From Chitinophaga pinensis (lineage in GTDB: Bacteria; Bacteroidota; Bacteroidia; NS11-12g; UBA955), in contig CAMBXL010000013.1 of assembly GCA_945871905.1 (NCBI GenBank), forward strand, positions 1 through 56,747: 56,747 nt of DNA, read 5' to 3'. The notes beneath the pieces are model-generated. The model saw only the letters and a list, made by a program, of their open reading frames with translations, made no database searches and was not told the DNA's origin. Positions 33,500 through 42,385 of this stretch are shown here, piece by piece. The first letter of the stretch is position 1. Each line of letters opens with the position of its first letter. The position numbers and the translations under genes were made by a program.

Positions 33500-34540
33500 A
33501 TGGTTCAGATAACAGCAGAAATTATAGCACAACTAATTGGTGGAAAAATAGAAGGTAACCCTTCTGCAACTGTTACTCGTGCCGGAAAAATCGAAAGTAG
33601 TACTTCTGAAGATATTAGCTTTTTAGCCAATCCTAAATATTCTCATTTCTTACATGAAACAAATGCTTCTATAGTTATTGTTTCGAATGATTTGGTGATA
33701 AATCAACCTGTAAAAGCAACATTAATTAGACATGCAATGCCTTATTATGGTTTTTGTATGGTTCTTAATCAGTTTTTCAATCCCCATGTTAATAGAGTAG
33801 GCATTGATAGTTCTGCTATAATTCATCCTACGGCTCAAATAGGTAAGGATGTATACATTGGACCTTACGTTGTTATTGAAGAAAATGCAAGAATTGGAGA
33901 TGGTGCTCAATTGTATGCACATGTTTTTGTGGGCAGAAATGCACATGTAGGGACAAAAACAATTCTCTATTCTAGTGTTTCTGTTTATTCAGAATGCTTG
34001 GTTGGTAATTATTGTATCATTCATGCAGGAACTGCCATAGGCTCAGATGGATTTGGATTTGCTCCCACTCCAGACGGTTCTTACGCTAAAATACCACAAA
34101 TAGGAAATGTTATTATAGAAGATAACGTGGAAACAGGGGCTAATTGTTGTATAGACAGAGCAACAATGGGAAGCACAATACTAAGAAAAGGCGTTAAGTT
34201 GGACAACATGGTTCAAATAGCCCACAATGCTGAAGTTGGTGAAAATACCGTCATCGCAGGATTGAGTGGTGTAGCGGGAAGTACTAAAGTTGGAAAGCAA
34301 TGCGTTATTGGAGCACAAGTTGGTATTGTAGGGCATATTACAATAGCTGATGGCACTCAAATAGGAGGTCAGTCGGGTATCCCTAAGTCAATATTAGAAC
34401 CCAATCAACAGTTTATAGGTTCCCCTGCTATGCCTGTAAAGGAAGCCTTTAAAAGTCAAGTTTTACAAAGAAATTTACCTGCTCTTGAAAAAAGAGTAAG
34501 GGAGTTGGAACAAATTATAAAAGAATTAAAAAAAGCATGA
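33500..34540 (+). CDS. lpxD: UDP-3-O-(3-hydroxyacyl)glucosamine N-acyltransferase
   Basis: A 346-residue LpxD, the third enzyme of lipid A synthesis, which transfers a 3-hydroxyacyl chain from ACP to the 2-amino group of UDP-3-O-acyl-glucosamine. An N-terminal uridine-binding domain (1-100; EDISFLANPKY) is followed by hexapeptide repeats of a left-handed beta-helix. The catalytic His is H242 in MVQIAHNAEVGENTVIAG; GSDGFGFAP is also characteristic. Its stop overlaps lpxC by four bases (ATGA), so it is translationally coupled in the lpxD-lpxC/fabZ-lpxA operon. Confidence 0.95.
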   Translation: MVQITAEIIAQLIGGKIEGNPSATVTRAGKIESSTSEDISFLANPKYSHFLHETNASIVIVSNDLVINQPVKATLIRHAMPYYGFCMVLNQFFNPHVNRVGIDSSAIIHPTAQIGKDVYIGPYVVIEENARIGDGAQLYAHVFVGRNAHVGTKTILYSSVSVYSECLVGNYCIIHAGTAIGSDGFGFAPTPDGSYAKIPQIGNVIIEDNVETGANCCIDRATMGSTILRKGVKLDNMVQIAHNAEVGENTVIAGLSGVAGSTKVGKQCVIGAQVGIVGHITIADGTQIGGQSGIPKSILEPNQQFIGSPAMPVKEAFKSQVLQRNLPALEKRVRELEQIIKELKKA

Positions 34541-35931
34541 AACAAACTACCCTAAAACAAGCGGTTACTATTTCAGGTGTCGGATTACATACTGGTGCAA
34601 ATGTAAATTTAACATTTACTCCTGCTCCAATCAATCATGGATACAAATTTCAAAGAATAGATGTTGAAGGTCAACCAATTATTGAAGCTGATTGCGATTT
34701 AGTTGTTGATACATCTAGAGGAACAACCTTGGAAAAAAACGGAGTTAGAGTAAGCACGGTTGAGCATGCGTTAGCCGCTTTAGTTGGTTTGGAAATAGAC
34801 AATGTTCTTTTGCAAATTGATGGTCCCGAAATGCCTATTATGGATGGCAGTTCATACCCTTTTATTGAAAAGATTTTAACGGTTGGGATTGAAGAACAAG
34901 ATGCTGAAAGAGAATATTTTGTAGTTCCTAATAACATTCATTACAGTGATGCAGAAAATCAAGTTGAAATGGTTGCTATGCCATTAGACGATTATAGACT
35001 TACTGTAATGGTGGATTATAACAGTCCTGTTTTGGGAAGTCAACACGCTACAATTACTAATTTATCTGAATTTCAATCGCAAGTTTCTTCATGCAGAACC
35101 TTCTGTTTTTTACATGAATTGGAAATTATGCTCAATAACAATTTGATTAAAGGCGGAGATTTGAACAATGCAATTGTTATTGTAGACAGAGTGGTGGAAG
35201 ATGCCGAAATGGAGAGATTGGCAAAGGTTTTTAACAAGCCGAAAGTGGAGGTTAGAAAAGAAGGAATTTTAAACAATGTTGAATTGCGTTTCCAAAATGA
35301 ACCTGCAAGACATAAATTGCTTGACTTGATTGGAGATTTGGCTCTAGTTGGAATGCCCTTAAAAGCTCAAATAATGGCAGCAAGGCCTGGACATGGAAGT
35401 AATGTTGCTTTTGCCAAGAAAATAAAAGCACTAATTAAAAAGTCAAAGAAAAAACAAGCAAACGAAGCGCCGATATACAATCCAAATCAAAAAGCAATTT
35501 TTGAATACAAAGACATCAATCGTTTTTTACCACATGCGCACCCATTTTTATTGGTAGATAAAATCATCGAAAAAAGTGAAAAAGAAATTATAGCGGTAAA
35601 AAATGTAACGGGCGACCAATACTTTTTTGCGGGTCACTTTCCTGGAGATCCTATTATGCCAGGCGTTTTACAGTTGGAAGCCATGGCACAAGCCGGTGGA
35701 ATTCTTATATTAAGTGAAGTGCCTGATCCCGAAAATTATGCTACTTATTTTATGAAAATAGATAATGCTAAATTTAAAGAAAAAGTAGTTCCTGGAGATA
35801 CGTTGGTGATGAAAATGGAGTTGTTAGAGCCAATCAGAAGAGGCATTTGCCTAATGAGAGGTAGAGCTTATGTAGGAGAAAAATTAGTAAGCGAAGCAGA
35901 AATGATGGCTCAAATTGTTAAAATTAAATAA
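34537..35931 (+). CDS. lpxC/fabZ: Bifunctional UDP-3-O-acyl-N-acetylglucosamine deacetylase / 3-hydroxyacyl-ACP dehydratase
   Basis: A 464-residue fusion. Residues 1-300 are LpxC, the committed zinc deacetylase of lipid A: ligands H77 (VEHALAAL), H259 and D263 (RHKLLDLIGD), general acid H286 (GHGSNV), plus IMDGSS. Residues 320-464 are FabZ, which dehydrates 3-hydroxyacyl-ACP in fatty-acid synthesis: H333 in LPHAHPFLLVDKI and E381 in GDPIMPGVLQLEAMAQ. The fusion is known in Bacteroidota and joins the two uses of 3-hydroxyacyl-ACP, lipid A and phospholipid. It overlaps lpxD by four bases and precedes lpxA by 49. Confidence 0.96.
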   Translation: MKQTTLKQAVTISGVGLHTGANVNLTFTPAPINHGYKFQRIDVEGQPIIEADCDLVVDTSRGTTLEKNGVRVSTVEHALAALVGLEIDNVLLQIDGPEMPIMDGSSYPFIEKILTVGIEEQDAEREYFVVPNNIHYSDAENQVEMVAMPLDDYRLTVMVDYNSPVLGSQHATITNLSEFQSQVSSCRTFCFLHELEIMLNNNLIKGGDLNNAIVIVDRVVEDAEMERLAKVFNKPKVEVRKEGILNNVELRFQNEPARHKLLDLIGDLALVGMPLKAQIMAARPGHGSNVAFAKKIKALIKKSKKKQANEAPIYNPNQKAIFEYKDINRFLPHAHPFLLVDKIIEKSEKEIIAVKNVTGDQYFFAGHFPGDPIMPGVLQLEAMAQAGGILILSEVPDPENYATYFMKIDNAKFKEKVVPGDTLVMKMELLEPIRRGICLMRGRAYVGEKLVSEAEMMAQIVKIK

Positions 35932-35980
35932 TTGATTAGGGGATAGCTTAATAAATATTGTAATACAATCATATAAAACA

Positions 35981-36763
35981 ATGATACAACCATTAGCATA
36001 CGTTCATCCAAGCTCTAAAATTGCAGAGAATGTTGTCATAGACCCATTTGTTACTATTCATAAAAATGTCGAAATTGATGAGGGTTCTTGGATTGGTTCT
36101 GGCGTTACCATTTTTGAAGGTGCCAGAATTGGTAAAAATGTTAAAATTTTTCCAGGGGCAATCGTTTCAGCTATTCCACAAGATTTAAAGTTTGATGGTG
36201 AAGATTCCTTAACAATCATCGGAGACAATACTGTAATTCGTGAGTGTGTTACTTTAAACAGAGGAACGAAAGACAGAGGCAAAACAGAGATTGGTAAAAA
36301 TGTGTTGATTATGGCCTATAGTCACGTTGCACACGACTGCGTTGTAGGAGATAATGTAATATTAGCAAACAGTACCCAAGTAGCTGGACACGTAGTTGTT
36401 GGAGAGTACGCTATCCTTGGTGGTGCCACTTTGGTTCATCAGTTTGTGCATATTGGAAAACATGCCATGATAAGTGGTGGTAGTTTGGTAAGAAAAGATG
36501 TACCTCCTTTTACAAAAGCGGCAAGAGAACCTCTTAGTTATGAAGGGGTCAATTCAATCGGTTTAAGAAGAAGAGGTTTCCCAAGTGAAAAAATTGCGGA
36601 AATACAAGAAATATACAGAACATTGTATGTCAGAGGTTTAAATAATGCAAAAGCAATAGCCGAAATCGAAGCAAACATGCAAGCAACCCCCGAACGTGAT
36701 GAAATATTGTTGTTTATTAAAAACAGCGACAGAGGAATCATGAAGGGTTACATCTCTAAATAA
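35981..36763 (+). CDS. lpxA: UDP-N-acetylglucosamine O-acyltransferase
   Basis: A 260-residue LpxA, the first enzyme of lipid A synthesis, which moves 3-hydroxyacyl from ACP to the 3-OH of UDP-GlcNAc. The left-handed helix of hexapeptide repeats is clear (HPSSKIAENVVIDPF onwards). The catalytic His is H118 in SHVAHDCVVGDN, equivalent to H125 in E. coli. LVHQFVHIGKHAMISGGS and RRRGFP near the C-terminus are typical. The helical tail ends the protein at a normal length. It is co-oriented with lpxD and lpxC/fabZ. Confidence 0.95.
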   Translation: MIQPLAYVHPSSKIAENVVIDPFVTIHKNVEIDEGSWIGSGVTIFEGARIGKNVKIFPGAIVSAIPQDLKFDGEDSLTIIGDNTVIRECVTLNRGTKDRGKTEIGKNVLIMAYSHVAHDCVVGDNVILANSTQVAGHVVVGEYAILGGATLVHQFVHIGKHAMISGGSLVRKDVPPFTKAAREPLSYEGVNSIGLRRRGFPSEKIAEIQEIYRTLYVRGLNNAKAIAEIEANMQATPERDEILLFIKNSDRGIMKGYISK

Positions 36764-36777
36764 GTCATTACTTATTA

Positions 36778-37374
36778 ATGGATAATCTTAAAGTCGAAAA
36801 TATAGGGAAACACTATCTTTCTCAATGGTTATTCAGAAACATCTCTTTTAGTTTAAATACGGGCGAAAGTATCGCTATTACAGGTCACAATGGAAGTGGT
36901 AAATCTACACTATTGCAAATTGTGTATGGTCTAGTTCAACAGTCGGAAGGGGCTGTATTTTTTAATGAAAGAAGTGTTGAGAAACCTGAATTGGTTTATT
37001 CAATAACGACACCTTCACTTGAATTACCAATGGATTTTTCCATGAATGATATTCTTAAATTATACCAATCTTTGAATAAAATAAGTATGGATTCTGAAGT
37101 TTTTGGATTGCAGTCTATGTTTTCTAATAAACAAATGAAGCAGCCGTTAAAGAATTTTTCATCGGGTATGTTACAGCGTTTCAAAACAGCATTATGTCTT
37201 TATTCAGACAGTCCAATATTGTTGTTAGATGAACCTTTGAGCAATATGGATTCAAAAGGTGAAAAATGGTATCAAAATTGTATTAATGGAATTAAAGAAA
37301 ACAAAATAATTTTGTTTGCAGGAAATCAAAAAAATGAAATTGAATTAGCAACAAATCTCATTGAAATTGTATGA
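36778..37374 (+). CDS. ABC-type ATP-binding protein, orphan
   Basis: A 198-residue ATPase with Walker A GHNGSGKST (36-44) and Walker B PILLLDE (146-152). The signature motif is degenerate (NFSSGMLQR instead of LSGGQxxR), and the H-loop position has AGNQ (N183) instead of His. It resembles CcmA-type short ATPases that I recall downstream of lpxA in Bacteroidota. No permease gene is present, so its partner is unknown. It lies 14 bases after lpxA and overlaps the next gene by four bases (ATGA). Confidence 0.8.
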   Translation: MDNLKVENIGKHYLSQWLFRNISFSLNTGESIAITGHNGSGKSTLLQIVYGLVQQSEGAVFFNERSVEKPELVYSITTPSLELPMDFSMNDILKLYQSLNKISMDSEVFGLQSMFSNKQMKQPLKNFSSGMLQRFKTALCLYSDSPILLLDEPLSNMDSKGEKWYQNCINGIKENKIILFAGNQKNEIELATNLIEIV

Positions 37375-38207
37375 AAATAATATTTAGCTTAACCTTAGCC
37401 TTTTTCTCAATGTCTTTAATGGCGCAACTTTCTGACAAGGAGGTGAAAAAACATCAAAAAAAGGTTCTAGAATCTCTTGAAAAAAAGAAAGGCATCAGCA
37501 GTTTGGATACTTTGTTTTGTAAAGGCAAACCCAATGCACTTGTGAATGTAATCAGTAAAAGTTTTTTATTAGGGGCTGAAGAGCAAACGATACAGGGATT
37601 AGAGAATAAAAAAGACTATATAATCATCTCATTGAAAAATTACAAGGATCAAAATCAAGTGGTTAGATATTACCACCATTATCAATTCCCTGGTTTGAGA
37701 ATGCAATGTGATGTTCCTTCAGAAATTGGGAGTTTAGATGTTTACGAAACCATTTGTAAATACCAATTAATCAATGAGCATGGTTTAGATACGATGAAAG
37801 TAGAATTATTCACAGTTTTAAAAGGGACAATTAATCCAAGTATTAGTGTTTCTATCGATCAAAATAGGGTAAACGTTGCTCAACAAGATATAAATAATTA
37901 TAACGTAATTGTTCCAAGAAATAAACAATCTTTTTTGATGTTTTTGGGGGACAATATACAACAAGACAGTAAAATGATTGGTTCTATTGTAAAGTCCACT
38001 ATCAATGGGAAGGACGGGTTATTAACTCAGTATTCTGTGTTTAATTCTGTTGGGGCTATGATATGTACGGCTACAGAAACAAAGTTTATGTCATATGAAT
38101 GGAATTTGTTGACTTATAAAAATAATCGTTTTAATTCTCTAACATCTTCGATAGGTAAGGATAAGGACGATATTGTAAAGTACTTAATTGACAACGGATT
38201 TTTATAA
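37371..38207 (+). CDS. Exported protein of unknown function
   Basis: A 278-residue protein with a signal peptide (MKIIFSLTLAFFSMSLMAQ), a Lys-rich helix (residues 23-42) and a mixed alpha/beta remainder (DTLFCKGKPNALVNVISK, YYHHYQFPGLRMQCDVPSEIG, LLTQYSVFNSVGAMICTATETKF). I recognise no family. The start overlaps the ABC ATPase stop by four bases (ATGA), so the two are translated together; a role with that ATPase is possible. A strong terminator follows at 38211. Confidence 0.7.
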   Translation: MKIIFSLTLAFFSMSLMAQLSDKEVKKHQKKVLESLEKKKGISSLDTLFCKGKPNALVNVISKSFLLGAEEQTIQGLENKKDYIIISLKNYKDQNQVVRYYHHYQFPGLRMQCDVPSEIGSLDVYETICKYQLINEHGLDTMKVELFTVLKGTINPSISVSIDQNRVNVAQQDINNYNVIVPRNKQSFLMFLGDNIQQDSKMIGSIVKSTINGKDGLLTQYSVFNSVGAMICTATETKFMSYEWNLLTYKNNRFNSLTSSIGKDKDDIVKYLIDNGFL

Positions 38208-38210
38208 AAT

Positions 38211-38238
38211 AAAAAAGCAACCAAAAGGTTGCTTTTTT
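38211..38238. terminator. Bidirectional terminator between convergent genes
   Basis: AAAAAAGCAACC (38211-38222) and GGTTGCTTTTTT (38227-38238) pair perfectly over 12 bases with an AAAA loop. A- and T-runs flank it, so it can stop both the lpx operon and the RRM gene. Confidence 0.85.
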
Positions 38239-38258
38239 CAATAGTTGTTAAGATAGGG

Positions 38259-38543
38259 TTAATCACCCGCAGTTTCATTGACATTGCCAAACTCTTGATT
38301 TTCTCTTGGTTTTGCAACAGTTACGATCATTTTCCGACCGCTAAGATCTTGACCATTTAGGGCTTCAATTGCCCTTAAACCATCATCCTCGTTTGCCATT
38401 TCTACAAAACCAAAACCCTTGCTTCGCTTGGTTTCTTGGTCTCTAACGATTTTGGCTCCAATGACTTCACCGAATGGTAAAAAAGAATTCTTTAATTCTT
38501 CTGTTCGAAGTCTGTAGTTTAAATTTCCAATGTAAATTCTCAT
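38259..38543 (-). CDS. RRM-domain RNA-binding protein
   Basis: The ATG at 38543 gives 94 residues: almost nothing but one RRM. RNP2 is IYIGNL (residues 3-8) and RNP1 is KGFGFVEM (42-49), both with the aromatic residues that stack on RNA. Short RRM proteins of this kind occur in Bacteroidota and Cyanobacteria; their targets are little known, though in Bacteroides related ones act as global RNA regulators. An in-frame longer start (38588) is rejected because the promoter box lies inside it. Confidence 0.9.
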   Translation of the reverse strand: MRIYIGNLNYRLRTEELKNSFLPFGEVIGAKIVRDQETKRSKGFGFVEMANEDDGLRAIEALNGQDLSGRKMIVTVAKPRENQEFGNVNETAGD

Positions 38544-38575
38544 TTCAATAAGCAGATTAATTTTAATGTTGAAAA

Positions 38576-38605
38576 CAAAACTAATCAAATGAAAATAATT
38601 TCCAA
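38576..38605 (-). promoter_or_regulatory. Promoter TTG-N19-TAGTTTTG for the RRM gene
   Basis: On the minus strand TTG (complement of 38603-38605), a 19-base spacer and TAGTTTTG (complement of 38576-38583) match the Bacteroidota promoter exactly. The ATG is 32 bases further on. Confidence 0.7.
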
Positions 38606-38743
38606 TAGTTTTTTTTAAAAAAGTAGAATAACTCTGTAAATCAGTTATTTAATTTTAATATACAAGTTCTTTTATAAGATATAATACCTAAAATTGAGTG
38701 ATTAATACATCATTTGTATAAAGAAACTTAAAAATCGTTCACA

Positions 38744-41314
38744 TTATTTTGCTTGTGATGCGTTTAAATGGTTTTTAATTAATAAAAGTAAATAATTGCG
38801 GTGCTCTTTGGTTTCTCCGGTTGATGTAGTATTGGCGGTTTGCAACATTTTTTGAATATTGGAAATTTGGCTACTTGCTTTAGATTGCGAAAGTAAATCG
38901 TAATTGTTGCGACTGTCACAAATGTCGATTAACATGTTTAAATATAAAATCTGTAAGTTTTGTCTTGATGAATTAACAGAACCCTGCATATCTGCTTGAA
39001 AAATAGATTGACTTAAATCTTTCAGAACATCACTCAAATTGTAGGTGTTGCCATATAATTTAGTGTCACTAATTCTTTTTAATGTTGTTGGGTGAAGTAT
39101 ATGAGAAAGAACAGATTTTTGCATATTTAATATTCTGTCGTGAATCTTAGGATCTTCGCCACTTGAGAAGAATCCAAATCCTCTTCTTTGTTGTTGCAAT
39201 AAAGTAATCATTTCAGCGTTAAATTCCACTGCTTGAGGGGCAAACAAATAGTCATTTAACCATTTCATAGCATTTTTTTGAACATCTACCGGAACTGGTT
39301 CAAATGGTTTTTTTGTGCTTTTTTGGTTTGTAAATGAACGGTCAACATAAACACCTCCTATGTATCTAGAAACAACACCAGCTTGTACACTCCATTCGCC
39401 TGTCAAAATTAAAAATTTAGAACGAAGAACTTCGTAACTTCTGTTGTCTGTTCCATAGTTTTGGTGAAGTGTGCTTAAGTTTCTTTTAATTAAATCAACC
39501 CTTTCTTTTGCAAAACCAATAGCATCATTGCTTAAGTCGCCAATCATAACTCTTGGGTCAATCCCTTTTCCAGGATTACGCATATCATCGGCATCATTAC
39601 CAAAAGTTAATTGAGGTTCTGTACTTCTATTCAATATTGAACTTAATCTTTTTTGCTCTTTTATTGAATCTGTTTCTTGAAAATAACCAAACTCAATAGC
39701 CCACAGGTCATATGGTCCTGGTTTTTGGGTGTAATAATGGGTGGTTTGGTTAATTCTATTGCTGAAATTAACAGCAGGATAATCCATTACACTTCCAATT
39801 AGGCCAATTTCTTCTATTTTCTTTATGTTATACAAGTCCTCAACAGAGTGAAGTTGGGACGCTTTCATGTTGTGATTTAGTCCAAGAGTATGACCAACCT
39901 CGTGAAGAATCAAATAATAAAGACCTTGTTTTAAAAGTTCATCTTTTTGTTTTTGGGTTGATTCCAAATTATTAGGAAGTAGAGCATCTCCCAATAAATT
40001 TTGGTTGTGCAGGATGTCATCAACCCCACAAAAATGGTGATGATCTTCGTTGTTAGTCAAACCCATTAGATTTTGATTTTCAAATGCTTTTTGTGATTTT
40101 AATCGGTTGGTAATAAACACCCATTCTAGCATAATATCAGCGCCTAGAATTTCTCCAGTACTTGGGTTTACAAAACTTGGTCCGTATCCACCAAATGGAG
40201 GTTCAGGACTGCTTGTCCATCTTAATACATTGTATCGTATGTCACCTGCATCCCAATCGCAAACGTCGGGTTGTTCGTTTATTTGAATAGCATTTTTAAA
40301 TCCAGCTTTTTCAAAAGCAATATTCCATTGAAGAATAGCCTCTTTAATAATTGGACGAATTTCAATAGGGGTGGTATTTTCTATCCACCAAGTAATAGGT
40401 TTTACTGGTTCCGACAAAGCGGCACTCGGGTCTTTTTTTTCTAAATTCCAACGGTGAATTAAGTCTCTGTAGTTAATGCCGTTTGTTGTCGTCATGTCAT
40501 TGGTTTGAGTAGTGAAATAACCAATTCTTGGGTCGTCAAAACGAGGCTTATAAGCATTTTTAGGCATTTCTATAAAGCTGTGTTGAAGGTAAATCTCAAT
40601 ATATCTAGCATCAGTAATTGCTTGAGATGGCGCACCTCTTGTTGCAGCATTGTCATATACATATTTAACAACAATGTCGGAATTTTCGGGATAGTTTTTT
40701 ATTTGATGGTAATGTGTTTTGGGTTTGCTCAAATTACCTAATCCAAATCCAGTAAATCCTAACATAGGACCACCTTGTTTGATTTGATACAACGCCTCAG
40801 TTAAAAAAAGATTATCCGCTTCAATTAAATACTCAGTTCCATTTTCATTTTGTGCAACAATTTTTTCACTTGCCATAACTGCATTAGAGATATTGGCATC
40901 AGATGATTTTGCCAGTGCGTGATTAGGGTCGAAATAATAGGCAGTATTTTGGGTTACAAATTCTATTTGATTAAAGTATTTGTTGATTTTAAAAATCTTA
41001 TTATCTCTGAATGTTCCTCTGTTGTGACCTGTATTGCTTATTCCATTTTCAACGTAACTAAAGTAAATAAACTCTTTATCCAATTGAGAGGATTTGATAT
41101 GCATGAATACAGAGCCGGTAGCAGTATCCTGGTACATTGTGAACAGACCTTCTATTTTTTTACAACTTTTTATTTTGTCTTTAATGAAATTTGTCTTAGG
41201 CATTACCTTAATAGGTTCTGCATTTTTGTTTTTTTTATCTTTTTTTTGCGCAAATGTTGAATTATAACAAACTGATAATGAGATAATTGATAGTATAACT
41301 ATTTTAAATGACAT
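38744..41314 (-). CDS. Exported zinc metalloprotease, DUF5117/DUF5118 type
   Basis: From ATG 41314 the product is 856 residues with a signal peptide (MSFKIVILSIISLSVCYNS). The N-terminal region carries SCKKIEGLFTMYQDTATGSVF and the DUF5117-like core; the catalytic site is the metzincin motif HEVGHTLGLNH (H471, E472, H475, H481) with a Met-turn candidate SVMDYPAVNF downstream. This family of large exported proteases is frequent in Bacteroidota; substrates are unknown. A longer start at 41389 adds 25 residues before the signal peptide and was rejected. No sorting domain is visible at its C-terminus. Confidence 0.88.
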   Translation of the reverse strand: MSFKIVILSIISLSVCYNSTFAQKKDKKNKNAEPIKVMPKTNFIKDKIKSCKKIEGLFTMYQDTATGSVFMHIKSSQLDKEFIYFSYVENGISNTGHNRGTFRDNKIFKINKYFNQIEFVTQNTAYYFDPNHALAKSSDANISNAVMASEKIVAQNENGTEYLIEADNLFLTEALYQIKQGGPMLGFTGFGLGNLSKPKTHYHQIKNYPENSDIVVKYVYDNAATRGAPSQAITDARYIEIYLQHSFIEMPKNAYKPRFDDPRIGYFTTQTNDMTTTNGINYRDLIHRWNLEKKDPSAALSEPVKPITWWIENTTPIEIRPIIKEAILQWNIAFEKAGFKNAIQINEQPDVCDWDAGDIRYNVLRWTSSPEPPFGGYGPSFVNPSTGEILGADIMLEWVFITNRLKSQKAFENQNLMGLTNNEDHHHFCGVDDILHNQNLLGDALLPNNLESTQKQKDELLKQGLYYLILHEVGHTLGLNHNMKASQLHSVEDLYNIKKIEEIGLIGSVMDYPAVNFSNRINQTTHYYTQKPGPYDLWAIEFGYFQETDSIKEQKRLSSILNRSTEPQLTFGNDADDMRNPGKGIDPRVMIGDLSNDAIGFAKERVDLIKRNLSTLHQNYGTDNRSYEVLRSKFLILTGEWSVQAGVVSRYIGGVYVDRSFTNQKSTKKPFEPVPVDVQKNAMKWLNDYLFAPQAVEFNAEMITLLQQQRRGFGFFSSGEDPKIHDRILNMQKSVLSHILHPTTLKRISDTKLYGNTYNLSDVLKDLSQSIFQADMQGSVNSSRQNLQILYLNMLIDICDSRNNYDLLSQSKASSQISNIQKMLQTANTTSTGETKEHRNYLLLLIKNHLNASQAK

Positions 41315-41463
41315 ATAATTGATTTTATAAAGTACAAGTTTATTGTAAAAATCTAAAATTTTACAATTTATATTTAAACAAATGTTCAAACATTGAAATA
41401 AAAAGATTTTTTTTTCGTTTATTATAAAAAAAACTTATTTTCGTGCTTTGTAATTCACCAATA

Positions 41464-42354
41464 ATGACACTTAATTTACGATTATTCATATTATTTACAG
41501 CGTTTAGCATACTCTCTTTATCTGCGCAGAAAAAGGAAGCATCTTTAGATTTCGGATTGTTTTTAGGCGCTTCTAACTACATGGGCGATTTTACGCAAGG
41601 ATCAATGCCTGTAATGGGAGAAACAAAGCCTGCAGGAGGATTAGTTGCTAGATATAATTATGGACCCTACTTAACCTTTAAGGGCACAGCATTGTATGGT
41701 AGAATTCAAGGGGGAGACTACAATTTTTCTGATGACCTTGGTAGAAGAAGAAGAAACCTAAGTTTTAGGTCAGATGTAGTTGAATTTTCGGTTCAAGGAG
41801 AATGGAATATTCGAGGTTATGAAAATACAAGAACATCTTACGCTTGGACTCCTTTTCTGTTTGGCGGCGTTTCCGTTTTTAGATTTAACCCAAAAGCACA
41901 ATTCAATTATATCGATGGTTTACATGACCCGTCTTTAAGAGTTCAAAATGGTGACTGGGTGGAATTACAACCGCTAGGAACAGAAGGGCAAGAAACAACA
42001 AAATTTAACGATAAAAGAAGATACTCACTAACGCAAATCAGCATTCCTATTGGTGTTGGTGCTAAATGGCAGTTAGACGACCATTGGGCATTGGGGTTTG
42101 AATTTGGATTAAGAAAAACTTTTACAGATTATTTGGATGATGTTTCAACCATTTATGTTGATGATATTATTGTTGGTGGCGCAAGTGGTCCTTTGGCTTT
42201 GGCTATGAAAGACAGAAGTTTAGAGGTTAACCAAATGAAATTTGAGAACAATGAAGCAAGGGGTGGTTCTGGAGGAAAAGATTGGTATATGATGACTGGT
42301 ATTACCATTACCTACAGAATATTAGGGGGCAGTCAACCTTGTTTTAACTTTTAA
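41464..42354 (+). CDS. porG: PorG-like (DUF6089) outer-membrane protein, first copy
   Basis: From ATG 41464 the product is 296 residues with a signal peptide (ending LSLSAQ) and a beta-barrel-like body starting DFGLFLGASNYMGDF. GTEGQ, RRYSLTQISIP, GLRKTFTDYLDDV and DWYMMTGITITYR are shared with the next gene. PorG is an outer-membrane part of the type IX secretion system that anchors the PorK/PorN ring; in P. gingivalis porG sits just before uppS and bamA, as here. Which of the two copies is the working PorG is unclear, so the symbol is tentative. A GTG at 41443 upstream is rejected. Confidence 0.75.
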   Translation: MTLNLRLFILFTAFSILSLSAQKKEASLDFGLFLGASNYMGDFTQGSMPVMGETKPAGGLVARYNYGPYLTFKGTALYGRIQGGDYNFSDDLGRRRRNLSFRSDVVEFSVQGEWNIRGYENTRTSYAWTPFLFGGVSVFRFNPKAQFNYIDGLHDPSLRVQNGDWVELQPLGTEGQETTKFNDKRRYSLTQISIPIGVGAKWQLDDHWALGFEFGLRKTFTDYLDDVSTIYVDDIIVGGASGPLALAMKDRSLEVNQMKFENNEARGGSGGKDWYMMTGITITYRILGGSQPCFNF

Positions 42355-42385
42355 ATACAGCGCTTATAGACAATAACGCTACTAA

